From Collinsella sp. WCA1-178-WT-3 (M1) (GTDB taxonomy: Bacteria > Actinomycetota > Coriobacteriia > Coriobacteriales > Coriobacteriaceae): 64,000 bases of DNA. The stretch covers positions 62,001 through 126,000 of the forward strand of contig NZ_VUME01000003.1 in NCBI RefSeq assembly GCF_009696325.1. Direction: 5' to 3'. Made by a program: the position numbers and the translations under genes. Below the pieces are notes generated by a model, which was not told the DNA's origin, did no database searches, and saw only the letters and a program-made list of their open reading frames with translations. Positions 1-9,914 of the stretch are shown here, in pieces; the stretch's first letter is position 1; the number at the start of each line of letters is the position of its first letter.

Positions 1-434
1 TCTACCGCGGCGAAGATGTGCCGCTGTCGAATATCCATCACATCACCTGGGACGACATCGACGGCAAAACGCCCTTCCGCGAGAACAAGGAGCTGCAAAA
101 GCAGCTGCTCAAGCTCATGAAGAAATACCCGTACATGGCGCACAACGCCGCCTTTGAGGACAGCTGGTTCAAGATCCATCTGGACGGCTATGCCGAGGCG
201 CGCCGAGCCGGCAAGATTATCGTCATCGACTCGCGCCAGATCTGCCGCAGCCTGGACGCCGACGTTCGCTCGCTCCCCCGCGAGTCCGCACCCGCCGCAC
301 TCGAGAACTGGGCACGCCGTCGCGGCACCCTCGCGCCCGACGCCAACGAGCAGCACCTGGGCCTCGACGACACCGACCTCATGCTCCGCACGGTGCAGGC
401 CGAGTTCAACCTCAAGAACCTGTTTGCCAAGTAG
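1..434 (+). CDS. 3'-5' exonuclease, DnaQ/RNase T-like (5'-truncated by window edge)
   Basis: The reading frame is open from the first bases, so the gene starts outside the window and only about 143 C-terminal residues are visible. The fragment resembles the second half of a DEDDh exonuclease: AHNAAFEDSWF fits the Exo II motif (HN..F) and HLGLDDTD fits the H...D Exo III motif. Such proteins remove nucleotides from 3' ends, either as the proofreading part of DNA polymerase III or as free nucleases. The final residues NLKNLFAK end at TAG and a strong terminator follows about 100 bp later. The Exo I motif is not visible, so the subfamily cannot be assigned. Confidence 0.65.
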   Translation, partial: YRGEDVPLSNIHHITWDDIDGKTPFRENKELQKQLLKLMKKYPYMAHNAAFEDSWFKIHLDGYAEARRAGKIIVIDSRQICRSLDADVRSLPRESAPAALENWARRRGTLAPDANEQHLGLDDTDLMLRTVQAEFNLKNLFAK

Positions 435-536
435 ATTGCCAAGCAGAGGCGCCATTCGCGAGCAATACTTGCCGGACCATAGCGCCCCGCGCAAAAGCGA
501 CACGCCGAGGCGCTCCTCTCAAGCGGCGCAAAAACA

Positions 537-569
537 GGCCGATGTCCAAGCGGATATCGGCCCGTTTTT
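537..569 (+). terminator. Rho-independent terminator after the exonuclease gene
   Basis: GGCCGATGTCC pairs with GGATATCGGCC (one mismatch) around a 4-nt loop and is followed by CGTTTTT. It lies downstream of the plus-strand exonuclease gene. The rest of the 435-864 interval shows no convincing gene. Confidence 0.8.
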
Positions 570-864
570 CGCGCCGTACAACGCGGCCCTCCAGCCCCCG
601 ATGTCTAGCCTCCGCATAACCAAGAACTTCATTTGCGCATGTTCAAGCCAAATTGCACATTTTTGTTGACGCCGTCTTTGCATCAAAACGATGCTGACCA
701 GCATCAGTTGTGGAGGTCTGCGTAGCCAGCGAGCTGCGACAATGCTCCAAATAGCATCTTTCTCCATCATTGACGTCAAGCGCTTGGACAGCTTTTGTTA
801 TGCCGCGATATTTTGCCTTGGCGTTCATTGCGAACCCCGCTGCCTGGTCTGCCATGCTATCTGT

Positions 865-2064
865 ATGAGTATCGTACTTTCACATAACACGGCAAAAGCG
901 GTCTACCAAGCCGCATACTCGGTATCCGCAATTGGCACCGAGCCATGCAGCCCTGCCAAGATCTACGGGGCGCGCCCCAGCAAGGAGCTGCTCGACTCTG
1001 CCGCCGACTGGCTCGCCAGGCACAACGTCGCTCTGGATAACGATGCCCCGCTCGATACAACGGTGTTCGAGCGCGCAAACGTGCGCAGCATGACGGGCTG
1101 CAAGTGCCACGTATCATCCAAGCGATTCGCGAGCTCGCGCTTTATCAAGCTTGCCGACGACATCTATATTGTCGGCGTCGAACTCTGTGCGCTTCAGGCC
1201 GCAACCTATCTTCCCTTTCGAGAACTTGTGGAGTACTACTTCGAACTGTGTGGCGCCTATTCCCTTGGGCACGATGCCTCGACATCCTATACCGAGCGCT
1301 TCGCGCTCACCTCGACTTCGAGCCTCAAACACTTCTTTAACTCCCTCATCGACTGCAAGGGCCTCGAACTTGCCCGAAAAGCCATCCAATGCGTGCGGGA
1401 CGGATGCCGATCGCCGATGGAAACGGCGTTTGTCATGATGCTCACGCTACCCAGGCGCGAGGGCGGTCTTGGCATTAGCGAGATCGAGACCGACTACGAA
1501 GTAAAGGTCACAGCTGCTGCAAAAAATCTCACGCGGCGCGAAAAGTTCTATATGGATGCATATCTCAAGCGGTCCCGAACCGACATCGAATACAACGGAT
1601 TTCAGCACGATGCCGAAGAAGACCGCGCCATTGACGAAGAGCGCAAGAACGCGCTGGCGTCCATGGGCTACGGAATCATTACCGTCAGTCGCTATTCCTT
1701 TATGCACGCCAGCGCCTTCGCCAGGGTTATGGAGGCAATCCAGCGAAAGGAGGGCATTCGCCCATCGCGCCTGCCCAAAGATTTCGCAATCAAGCAAGAA
1801 GAGCTGCGACAATTTGTGCTCAGGAGATTTATCGAGGAAAAGAAGCGTATTGAGGAGCTCCTCCGTCAAGACGCAGCGCAGGGTAATGCACTTGAGCTCG
1901 AGCGCGCAGTGCTCGAGGGCATCTCGCTGGACGACCCGACGATCAACAATGTCCCGGCCATCGACGACATGCAAGTCATCGAGCTGGATTGCCCGGAGTT
2001 CGCCCAAACAAGCACCTCCACACCCGAAGGCAGGGTGTACGGGGCCAGAACAGAGGCGGACTGA
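865..2064 (+). CDS. Uncharacterised protein with C-terminal DUF559/Vsr-like endonuclease core
   Basis: This 399-residue protein is called from the ATG that begins MSIVLSHNTAKAVYQ; the frame is open further upstream, but that part has no protein-like composition. The N-terminal half (about 1-200) looks like a winged-helix or AbiEi-like region found in Coriobacteria. At about residues 255-300, DIEYNGFQHD followed by a charged stretch, R, L..MGYGIITVSR matches the PD-(D/E)XK layout of DUF559 and very-short-patch-repair-like endonucleases. The end (about 320-399) is charged and probably helical. It is a lone gene with no methylase or antitoxin beside it. A DNA-cleaving role is inference from the motif; the biological role is unknown. 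Confidence 0.6.
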   Translation: MSIVLSHNTAKAVYQAAYSVSAIGTEPCSPAKIYGARPSKELLDSAADWLARHNVALDNDAPLDTTVFERANVRSMTGCKCHVSSKRFASSRFIKLADDIYIVGVELCALQAATYLPFRELVEYYFELCGAYSLGHDASTSYTERFALTSTSSLKHFFNSLIDCKGLELARKAIQCVRDGCRSPMETAFVMMLTLPRREGGLGISEIETDYEVKVTAAAKNLTRREKFYMDAYLKRSRTDIEYNGFQHDAEEDRAIDEERKNALASMGYGIITVSRYSFMHASAFARVMEAIQRKEGIRPSRLPKDFAIKQEELRQFVLRRFIEEKKRIEELLRQDAAQGNALELERAVLEGISLDDPTINNVPAIDDMQVIELDCPEFAQTSTSTPEGRVYGARTEAD

Positions 2065-2068
2065 CAGG

Positions 2069-2315
2069 GTGGGTACCCCGGCGACGTGCAAAAACGGGAG
2101 TTTTCAGCAGAGCCGAGTATCCGAGGGCGGCCGAATTGCCCCATTTTGCACCGAAGCCGCTGTTTTCGATGTAAGTTAGGCAACAGCTGGGGAATATCTA
2201 TTGCCATTTGCACTCCAGTAAAGCCCTGTGCCGGCAAACGACGCCGTATCATGCAATAAATAACCCCTCGTCGATGCTGAAAACTCCCGTTTTTGCACGT
2301 CGCCGGGATACCCAC
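2069..2315. repeat. Inverted-repeat (MITE-like) element, 41-bp arms
   Basis: The arms at 2069-2109 and 2275-2315 are 41 nt each and complementary with a single mismatch; they begin GTGGGTA and include CGGCGACGTGCAAAAACGGG. They enclose 165 bp without a credible gene. The left arm starts 5 bp after the stop codon of the preceding gene. The structure resembles a non-autonomous palindromic element. Confidence 0.75.
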
Positions 2316-2401
2316 GTTGGCATCGGCGGCCTTATCAGCACCAACCAATGCCCTTAGCCGCCTCTGGGGCCAATCGACAGCAATAAATTTCGCAAATTAT
2401 A

Positions 2402-2461
2402 TTGACATATGAACATGCGCTCATATACTCGGAAGTAAGTTATATGAGCACATGTTCATAT
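2402..2461 (+). promoter_or_regulatory. Promoter with two SmtB/CadC-type operator boxes
   Basis: TTGACA (2402-2407) and TATACT (2424-2429) are spaced by 16 bp. Box 1 (2407-2426, TATGAAC-N4-GCTCATA) fills the spacer between the two hexamers. Box 2 (2442-2461, TATGAGC-N4-GTTCATA) lies just downstream. The dyads resemble SmtB/CzrA-family operators and sit directly before an ArsR-type repressor gene, so autorepression relieved by metal is the likely logic. Confidence 0.8.
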
Positions 2462-2475
2462 GAAAGGATATTGCA

Positions 2476-2844
2476 ATGAGCGAACACGCCGATGAAATAA
2501 GGACCGACATCGACACCATCATCGTGCCCGACATCCCCACCACTTGCTCGCCCGAGGACCTTCCCGACGAGGAGCTGCTGTACGACCTTGCCGACTTGTT
2601 CAAGGTTTTCAGCGACACCACGCGTATCAAGATCCTCTACGCTCTCATGGGCCGCGAACTCTGCGTGGCCGACATTGCCGAAGCGACTGCGACCTCGCAG
2701 TCCGCGGTGTCGCACCAGCTGCGCACGCTCAAACAGTCGCACCTGGTTAAATTCCGGCGCGACGGGCGCAATATCCTCTACTCGCTCGCCGACGATCATG
2801 TCTACACCATGCTCAACCAAGGCATGAGCCACATCTGCGAATAG
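2476..2844 (+). CDS. ArsR/SmtB-family metal-sensing repressor
   Basis: This 122-residue winged-helix regulator starts at the ATG after AAAGGATATTGCA. The recognition helix region is TSQSAVSHQLRTL. The ELCVADIA stretch matches the CadC/SmtB alpha-3 region, whose ELC motif carries a metal-binding cysteine. The C-terminal helix has D.H with H..E about ten residues later (DDHVYTML...SHICE), the alpha-5 zinc site of SmtB/ZiaR/CzrA. Proteins of this type release DNA when zinc, cadmium or lead binds. The operator boxes in its own promoter and before the downstream ATPase indicate it controls the locus. Metal specificity cannot be fixed from sequence; having both site types makes Zn/Cd/Pb most likely. 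Confidence 0.9.
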   Translation: MSEHADEIRTDIDTIIVPDIPTTCSPEDLPDEELLYDLADLFKVFSDTTRIKILYALMGRELCVADIAEATATSQSAVSHQLRTLKQSHLVKFRRDGRNILYSLADDHVYTMLNQGMSHICE

Positions 2845-2907
2845 CGACCAACCACGGTACCAGCGCGGTCTGCACCCAAGCCGCAAATACAGGGAAAGGA
2901 ACCCATC

Positions 2908-3126
2908 ATGAAAAAGCAGTTCAAGCTCGACGAGATCGACTGCGCCAACTGCGCGCGTGAGCTTCAGGACGAGTTGGCTAAGCTCGAGGGCGTCAAGTCC
3001 GTTTCGGTCAACTTTATGACTCAGAAGCTGACGCTCGAGGCCGACGACGCTGAGTTCGACGAGGTCCTCGATCGCGTCGTGGAGTTCACCGCCGACGCTG
3101 AGCCGGACTGCGAGATCATTCTCTAG
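2908..3126 (+). CDS. Free-standing heavy-metal-associated (HMA) domain protein
   Basis: This 72-residue protein is essentially one HMA fold: KQFKLDEIDCANCARELQ has the CxxC metal-binding loop (DCANC), followed by the beta-alpha-beta pattern VKSVSVNFMTQKLTLEA. The ribosome-binding site GGAAAGG lies 9 bp before the ATG. HMA domains bind soft metals and pass them to P1B ATPases. Most ZntA/CadA pumps carry this domain at their N-terminus; the downstream pump here lacks it, so this gene probably supplies it in trans. The spacing from the repressor gene (63 bp) suggests co-transcription. Confidence 0.9.
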   Translation: MKKQFKLDEIDCANCARELQDELAKLEGVKSVSVNFMTQKLTLEADDAEFDEVLDRVVEFTADAEPDCEIIL

Positions 3127-3147
3127 CCTGCGCATACGCCGATACGC

Positions 3148-3170
3148 AAGGCCGCGCTTGTCGCGGCCTT
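3148..3170 (+). terminator. Hairpin between HMA gene and ATPase gene
   Basis: AAGGCCGCG pairs perfectly with CGCGGCCTT around a 5-nt loop, with only a short T stretch after it. It lies between the HMA gene and the third operator box. It may be a weak terminator or processing site that separates pump expression from the upstream pair. Confidence 0.5.
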
Positions 3171-3182
3171 TGTCGCGATGTT

Positions 3183-3202
3183 ATATGAGCGAGTGTTCAT
3201 AC
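3183..3202 (+). promoter_or_regulatory. Third SmtB/CadC-type operator box, before the ATPase
   Basis: ATATGAGC-N4-GTTCATA repeats the dyad of the box at 2442-2461 almost exactly and lies 23 bp before the pump's start codon. The same repressor probably acts here directly on the pump. Confidence 0.8.
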
Positions 3203-3225
3203 ATTCAAATGGGAGGATACGAGTC

Positions 3226-5178
3226 ATGGCAACCGCCGACCCCAAGAAGAAAAAGAAGAAGCGCAAGAAAAAAGAGTCACTCGAGCATAAACGCAACCGC
3301 ATCCTGGTAGCACTGGGTATTTTTGTCGTGGTGTACGCCCTCGATGAGCTCGGCGCCCTCACTATCGCATTTGGAGAGCCCGGCAACATCTACGCCAGCT
3401 TTGTGCTGTTCCTCGTGCCGTTTTTGATTGCCGGATACGACGTGCTCCAAAAGGCATTCAGCAACATCCGCCGCGGCAAGGCGTTCGACGAGAGCTTTCT
3501 CATGGCCGTCGCGACCATCGGCGCGTTTGCCACGGTGCTCTTCCCCGACGCCGACCCGCACATGGCCGAAGGCGCCGCCGTTATGTTGTTCTACCAGGTC
3601 GGCGAGCTGTTCCAGGCCTACGCCGTGGGCAAGAGCCGCAAATCGATCAGCGCCATGATGGACATCGCGCCCGATTACGCCAACGTTGAGCAAGCTGACG
3701 GCACGCTCGAGCAGGTCTTTCCCGATGACATCGCCGTCGGCACCGTCATTGTCATCAAGCCCGGCGAGCGTGTGCCCATCGACGGCGTTATCGTCGATGG
3801 CGAGACCCAGCTCGACACCGCCGCCCTCACCGGCGAGTCGGTCCCCCGTACCGCCAAGACCGGCGACGATATCATCAGCGGCTGCATCAACATGACGGGT
3901 CTTATCCGCGTACGCACCACCAAACCCTTTGGCGAGTCCACCGTCGCGCGCGTCCTGGAGCTTGTGGAAAACGCCAGCGAAAAGAAGGCACGCACCGAAA
4001 ACTTCATCACACGGTTCGCCCGCGTCTACACGCCCGCCGTCACCGGCGCGGCAGCGGTGCTCGCGCTCGGCGGCGGCCTGGTGACCGGTGCTTGGTCCGA
4101 TTGGATCCTGCGCGGCCTGACCTTCCTCGTCGTCAGCTGCCCGTGCGCACTCGTAATTAGCGTGCCGCTGAGCTTCTTTGGCGGCATCGGCGGCGCGTCC
4201 AAGCTGGGAGTTCTCATCAAGGGCTCCAACTACCTCGAGGCGCTCGCCGATGTGGATACCGTCGTCTTCGACAAAACCGGCACGCTCACCAACGGCACGT
4301 TCTCGGTCGTCGCGGTGCACCCCGAGGGCGGCTATACCGAGCAATCGCTGCTTGAAGTCGCAGCCCTCGCCGAGTCATTCTCCGACCATCCCATCGCGCA
4401 GTCGGTGCGCGCCGCCTTCCAGGGCCAACTCGACCCCAAGCGTGTATGCGACTCCGCCAACGACGCGGGCCATGGCGTGACGGCGACCATCGACGGCAAA
4501 CACGTCGTCGTCGGCAATGCCAAGATGCTCGCCGCGATCGGCATCAAAGCACCCGATTGCGAGGTCGTCGGCACTATCCTCCATGTGTTGGTCGATGACG
4601 TCTATGCCGGTCACATCGTAATTGCCGACACCGTCAAAGCCGATGCCGAGCAAACGATTCGCGAGCTGCACGCTGCCGGCGTCAAGCGCACCGTCATGCT
4701 CACGGGAGACCGCGAGGAAGTGGCCGCCGCCGTGGCAAAGCAGCTGGGACTCGATGAGTTCCACGCGCAGCTTCTGCCAGGAGACAAGGTCGAGCGCGTC
4801 GAGGCATTGCTGGCGACCGAATCGGGCAAGGGCAAACTCGCCTTTGTGGGCGACGGTATCAACGATGCGCCCGTGCTCACCCGTGCAGACGTTGGCGTCG
4901 CCATGGGCGCCATGGGCTCCGACGCCGCAATCGAGGCAGCGGACGTTGTACTGATGGACGACAAGCCGTCCAACATTTCCCGCGCGATCCGCGTGGCTCG
5001 CAAGACCATGACGATTGTTTGGCAGAACATCATCTTTGCGCTGGGCATTAAGTTGCTGATTCTGGTACTCGCGGCGCTCGGCATCGCCAACATGTGGCTC
5101 GCCGTGTTCGGCGACGTGGGCGTGGCGATCATCGCCATCCTGAACGCCATGCGCGCGATGAATGTCAAGAACCTGTAG
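3226..5178 (+). CDS. P1B-type heavy-metal-exporting ATPase (ZntA/CadA-like)
   Basis: The protein has 650 residues. The start chosen is ATG 3226 after GGGAGGAT; an in-frame ATG at 3178 overlaps the operator and has no ribosome-binding site. Visible motifs are TGES (actuator domain), the membrane SCPCALV metal site near residue 304, the phosphorylation site DKTGTLT near 348 and GDGINDAP near 542. A CPC site with this overall pattern is typical of Zn/Cd/Pb efflux pumps. The N-terminus has a run of lysines and no HMA domain, which is encoded separately upstream. It acts in the cytoplasmic membrane, expelling metal at the cost of ATP. Regulation by the adjacent SmtB-type repressor is supported by the operator just before it. 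Confidence 0.92.
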   Translation: MATADPKKKKKKRKKKESLEHKRNRILVALGIFVVVYALDELGALTIAFGEPGNIYASFVLFLVPFLIAGYDVLQKAFSNIRRGKAFDESFLMAVATIGAFATVLFPDADPHMAEGAAVMLFYQVGELFQAYAVGKSRKSISAMMDIAPDYANVEQADGTLEQVFPDDIAVGTVIVIKPGERVPIDGVIVDGETQLDTAALTGESVPRTAKTGDDIISGCINMTGLIRVRTTKPFGESTVARVLELVENASEKKARTENFITRFARVYTPAVTGAAAVLALGGGLVTGAWSDWILRGLTFLVVSCPCALVISVPLSFFGGIGGASKLGVLIKGSNYLEALADVDTVVFDKTGTLTNGTFSVVAVHPEGGYTEQSLLEVAALAESFSDHPIAQSVRAAFQGQLDPKRVCDSANDAGHGVTATIDGKHVVVGNAKMLAAIGIKAPDCEVVGTILHVLVDDVYAGHIVIADTVKADAEQTIRELHAAGVKRTVMLTGDREEVAAAVAKQLGLDEFHAQLLPGDKVERVEALLATESGKGKLAFVGDGINDAPVLTRADVGVAMGAMGSDAAIEAADVVLMDDKPSNISRAIRVARKTMTIVWQNIIFALGIKLLILVLAALGIANMWLAVFGDVGVAIIAILNAMRAMNVKNL

Positions 5179-5221
5179 CATACGTGGCTGTCCGGCCGGG
5201 CGACGCGGCACACAACGCGCA

Positions 5222-5270
5222 AGGGGCGTCCCCAACTGCCGGCAGAAAAGGAACGTCCCCAAGTGCCGAG
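5222..5270. repeat. Two direct copies of a CGTCCCCAA-TGCCG motif
   Basis: CGTCCCCAACTGCCGGC and CGTCCCCAAGTGCCGAGC occur in tandem in the convergent gap between the metal pump and the phosphatase gene. No gene or clear terminator hairpin was seen there. Confidence 0.45.
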
Positions 5271-5276
5271 CCGCAG

Positions 5277-6047
5277 CTATAGCAGCCCAAAGTGCTTTGC
5301 GGCGTTGTAAATTCCGTCGTCGTCCACGGCGGTCGTCACGTAGGTCGCCGCGGCCTTCACGGTATCCTGCGCGTTGCCCATGGCCACGCTCGTACCCACG
5401 GAGGCAAACATCGACAGGTCGTTCTCGCCATCGCCAAAGGCGATCGCCTCGCTCGCGTCGATGCCCAGGCGCTCCAGCGTCGCCGCCACACCCAGGTCCT
5501 TGCCGCCGTTGGCCGGAATAATGTCGCAGAACAGGTCACACCAGCGCGTGGTGAGCGAATGCGACACGGCATCGGTCACGACATGCTCGTCGGCCGGATC
5601 CACAAAGGCGCAGAACTGGTAAACCGGCGCATCGAAGGCGTGCTCAAACGGCTCCTCGTGGTAGACGATTCCCGCGTTGTTACCGGCCGTCACCACGCGC
5701 TCGGACAGGCGGTTCACAAACGAGTTCTCGCCCTGCATGCACAGTGAGTCATAGCGCCCCTCGGCCACCTGGTCCACAATCACCGCAACGTCGTCCGGAT
5801 CAATCGGGCAGCTGCGGTAGACGCCCTCGGCATCAAAACAGTGCTGGCCCGAAAGCGTAATATACGCATCCCAGCCAAGATCGAACAGCCAATCGGGCAT
5901 CTGGTAGGTCGGACGGCCCGTGGCGATCACGCACGCAATCCCCTGCTCGTGAAAGCTGTCGAGCACTTGCTGCGCCGACGCCGGAATCCGGTGCGTCTTA
6001 AAGCTCAGTAGCGTACCGTCGATATCGAAAAACGCGGCTTTGATCAT
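5277..6047 (-). CDS. Cof-type HAD-superfamily phosphatase
   Basis: This 256-residue protein has the HAD motif I DIDGTLLS at residues 8-15, motif II in IATGRPTYQ and motif IV GDGENDLSMF near 208, with a Cof-type C2 cap between. Family members dephosphorylate sugar phosphates, flavin or pyridoxal phosphates in the cytoplasm; the substrate cannot be read from sequence. The gene starts 6 bp after the ABC-F gene stops on the same strand, so the two are probably co-transcribed. Confidence 0.88.
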   Translation of the reverse strand: MIKAAFFDIDGTLLSFKTHRIPASAQQVLDSFHEQGIACVIATGRPTYQMPDWLFDLGWDAYITLSGQHCFDAEGVYRSCPIDPDDVAVIVDQVAEGRYDSLCMQGENSFVNRLSERVVTAGNNAGIVYHEEPFEHAFDAPVYQFCAFVDPADEHVVTDAVSHSLTTRWCDLFCDIIPANGGKDLGVAATLERLGIDASEAIAFGDGENDLSMFASVGTSVAMGNAQDTVKAAATYVTTAVDDDGIYNAAKHFGLL

Positions 6048-6053
6048 CCTCGT

Positions 6054-7913
6054 CTACTCCTCGCCCTCGAGCTTCTCGCTCGCCTCGAGCCACGCCATCT
6101 CCAGCTCGTCCATAGCGGCGTGAGCCTCGTCGATCTTTGCCTGTTGCTCGCCCAGCGCCGTGTAGTTGGTGGGGTCGACCTGAGCCATCGCGGCCTCGGC
6201 CTCCTCCACGCGAGCGCGCTGCGTCTCCATCTTGCGCTCGAGCGAGCTCACCTCGCGGCGGAGCTTCTGGCGCTCGGCGTTGGAAAGGCCATTGGGCTGA
6301 CCGCTCGCCTTGGGCTTTTCGGCCGCAGCTGCCGCGGCACCGGTGTCGAACGTGCCGGTCTTGGCGCTCGGCGCACCCACGGGCTCGCCCTCGGCGGTGG
6401 CATTGCACAGGCGCAGGTACTGGTCGACGCCGCCGGGCATGTGCGTCAGGTGGCCGTCGAGCAGCGCCCACTGCTGGTCGGTCACGCGCTCCATCAAAAA
6501 GCGGTCATGCGTTACCAGAATCAACGTGCCGGGCCAACCATCGAGCAGGTCCTCGACAATCGCCAGCATGTCGGTATCCAGGTCGTTGCCGGGCTCGTCC
6601 AGGATGAGCACATTGGGCTCGTCCAGGATCGTCAGCAGCAGCGATAGGCGACGGCGCTGTCCGCCCGAAAGATCGCCGATACGGCTCCAGAGCTGCTGCG
6701 TCGTAAAGCCCAGACGCTCGCAGAGCTTCTCGGGCGAGGTCTCCTTGCCATCGATGACGTAATACTTCTTGTAGTTGCTGAGCACCTCGCGGATCGTGTC
6801 GCCCATGTAGGGCTCGAGCTCCTCGAGCTGCTGCGACAGCACGCCAAAGCGCACCGTCTGGCCAATCTTCACGCGGCCGCGCAGGGGCGCGAGCTTGCCC
6901 TGAATCACATCGAGCAGTGTGGACTTGCCGGCGCCGTTCTCGCCCAAAAGACCATAGCGGTCGCCCGCGCCAATGAGCCAGGTCACATCGGTGAGCACCT
7001 GCTTGGGCGCGCCGTCGGTATCGGCATAGCCGGCGTCCACGTCGACCACGTCGATAACCTGCTTGCCCAGGCGACTCACCGCCAGGCGCTTGAGCTCCAG
7101 CTCGTCGCGCACGGGCGGCACGTCGGCGATGAGCTCGCGAGCGGCCTCCACACGAAACTTGGGCTTGGTGGAGCGCGCCTGTGCGCCGCGGCTCAGCCAC
7201 GCGAGCTCCTTGCGCGCCATGTTGCGACGGCGCTCCTCGGTAACGGCGGCCATGCGGTCGCGCTCTACGCGCTGCAGGATATATGCGGAGTAGCCGCCCT
7301 CGAAGGGGTCGACCTGGCCGTCGTGGACCTCCCACATGCTGGTGCAGACCTCGTCCAAGAACCAACGGTCGTGCGTGACCACGAGCATGGCGCCCTGGCC
7401 GCGCTGCCAGCGGGCCTTTAAGTGGCGTGCGAGCCAGTTGATGGTGCGCATGTCCAGGTGGTTGGTGGGCTCGTCGAGCATGAGTACATCGTAGTCGCCG
7501 ATCAGCAGGCGCGCGAGGTCCACGCGACGGCGCTGACCGCCCGAAAGCTCGCCCACCGTGCCCTCCCAGGGCACATCGCTAATAAGGCCGGCCAGGATCT
7601 GGCGCGTACGCGGGCTCGAAGCCCATTCGTACTCGGGCGTGTCGCCGACGACGGCATGATGCACGGTGTCGGTATCGACCAGATTGTCCTTTTGGCCGAG
7701 CAAACCAATCGTCGTGTCGCGGCGATGCGTCACGCGGCCGTCGTCGGGCTCCAGCGTACCGGCGAGCACGCTCAGCAGCGTCGACTTGCCGTCGCCGTTT
7801 TTACCGACGATGCCAATGCGGTCGCCCTCGTCCACGCCGAGCGTCACGCTATCGAAAATATGCTTGGTGGGAAACTCTAGGCTGACGGAATCGCATCCCA
7901 AAAGAATCGCCAT
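6054..7913 (-). CDS. ABC-F family ATPase (Uup-like)
   Basis: The protein has 619 residues from the ATG that follows AGGAGCAGGGCAT; the frame extends upstream but lacks a ribosome-binding site. Two ABC domains are present: the first Walker A is GKNGDGKST and the second GENGAGKST, with LSGGQRRR signatures and MLDEPTNHLD / ILDEPGNDLD Walker B motifs. There are no membrane segments, as expected for soluble ABC-F proteins that act on ribosomes or DNA. The C-terminal 80 residues form a charged coiled coil, the trait of the Uup branch. The second signature has PGNDLD in place of PTNHLD. No antibiotic link is visible. Confidence 0.9.
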   Translation of the reverse strand: MAILLGCDSVSLEFPTKHIFDSVTLGVDEGDRIGIVGKNGDGKSTLLSVLAGTLEPDDGRVTHRRDTTIGLLGQKDNLVDTDTVHHAVVGDTPEYEWASSPRTRQILAGLISDVPWEGTVGELSGGQRRRVDLARLLIGDYDVLMLDEPTNHLDMRTINWLARHLKARWQRGQGAMLVVTHDRWFLDEVCTSMWEVHDGQVDPFEGGYSAYILQRVERDRMAAVTEERRRNMARKELAWLSRGAQARSTKPKFRVEAARELIADVPPVRDELELKRLAVSRLGKQVIDVVDVDAGYADTDGAPKQVLTDVTWLIGAGDRYGLLGENGAGKSTLLDVIQGKLAPLRGRVKIGQTVRFGVLSQQLEELEPYMGDTIREVLSNYKKYYVIDGKETSPEKLCERLGFTTQQLWSRIGDLSGGQRRRLSLLLTILDEPNVLILDEPGNDLDTDMLAIVEDLLDGWPGTLILVTHDRFLMERVTDQQWALLDGHLTHMPGGVDQYLRLCNATAEGEPVGAPSAKTGTFDTGAAAAAAEKPKASGQPNGLSNAERQKLRREVSSLERKMETQRARVEEAEAAMAQVDPTNYTALGEQQAKIDEAHAAMDELEMAWLEASEKLEGEE

Positions 7914-8025
7914 ATGCCCTGCTCCTTCGTAGAAATTCAACGTTGTCCATGATAGCAGCGAGCCCCACCCCAAACCACCACGAAGGTGCCTGTCCCCTTT
8001 GTGGTGGTCGTTTCGGTCGCAGAGC

Positions 8026-8062
8026 AAAAAGGCGGGCCATCTCCCGCAAGAGATGACCCGCC
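8026..8062 (-). terminator. Terminator of the pst operon
   Basis: On the minus strand GGCGGGTCATCTC pairs with GAGATGGCCCGCC and is followed by TTTTT. It lies about 55 bp after the pstB stop codon, separating pst from the ABC-F gene. Confidence 0.88.
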
Positions 8063-8118
8063 TCTCCAATCAGTCCCGCGGCAACCATGGCCGCCGCGGG
8101 CCTCAAGCATGTCCCGGA

Positions 8119-8987
<869 letters not shown>

Positions 8988-8991
<4 letters not shown>

Positions 8992-9914
8992 TCGGCCGTC
9001 ATCCTCCTTGCCAGTTGCTTACCCACGATACGGGCGACTACGTTAAACAGCAGCACGCAGATCATCAGCAGTGCCGCGGTGCCCCAAACAATCTGCTGTG
9101 CCTCGGGGCTGCCCTCGCCATAGATCTTATAGATGTGCACGGCGAGCGACTCACCGGGGCGGAACACGTTCCAGGCGCAAGTGGGACTCGACAGGTTAAA
9201 GCTCAAGAAGTTCAGACGCACCGGCGAGCTCATGCCCGAGGTAAAGAGCAGCGCCGCGGCCTCGCCAAACACGCGGCCGGCCGAAAGCACGATGCCGGTC
9301 ACGATGGCGGGCATGGCCTCGGGGATCAGGATGTGCAGCGTGGCTTCCCAGCGGGTGAGGCCCATAGCCAGGCACGCATCGCGCTGGGCCTGCGGCACGT
9401 CCTCGAGCGCCTGCTGAATCACGCGCACCAGGATGGGGATGTTGAACATGGTGAGCGCGACGGCGCCGGAGATGATGGAGTACTTCCAGCCCAGCTGCAC
9501 CGAGAACACCAGAAAGCCGAACATGCCGACGACGATGGAAGGCAGCGAGGACAGCGTCTCGATGGCGGTGGAGGCAATGTCGCGGATGGGGCCGTCCGGC
9601 GCGTACTCAACCAGGAAGACCGCGCCGCCCAGACTGATGGGCACCGAGATACTTAAGGTGATCAGCAGCAGATAGAACGAGTCGAACAGCTGGTAGAGCA
9701 CGCCGCCCTGGGTTCCGTTGGCGCGCGCGGGCTGCGTGAGAAATCCCGGCTGGAACAGCGTCGAGATGCCCTCGAACAGAATATAGGCCACCATGGAGAC
9801 GACGATGAGCATGACGATGGCGACGATTGCCGCCAGCACGCCCGTGGCGATGCGGTCCTGTTTTTTGACACGCCTGAGTCTCGCCTCGTCGATATGAATG
9901 CGCGTGCTAGCCAC
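8988..9914 (-). CDS. pstA: Phosphate ABC transporter permease PstA
   Basis: This 308-residue membrane protein has about six predicted transmembrane segments and the BPD permease EAA region at QRDACLAMGLTRWEATLHILIP. The pattern SLPSIVVGMFGFLVF is shared with other PstA proteins. It forms the phosphate channel with PstC. It overlaps pstC by 8 bp upstream and pstB by 4 bp downstream. Confidence 0.95.

Noticed and set aside
7914-8069. Extended start of the ABC-F protein
   Set aside because: The extra part overlaps the pst terminator and has no ribosome-binding site; MAILLGCDSVSL follows a clear one.
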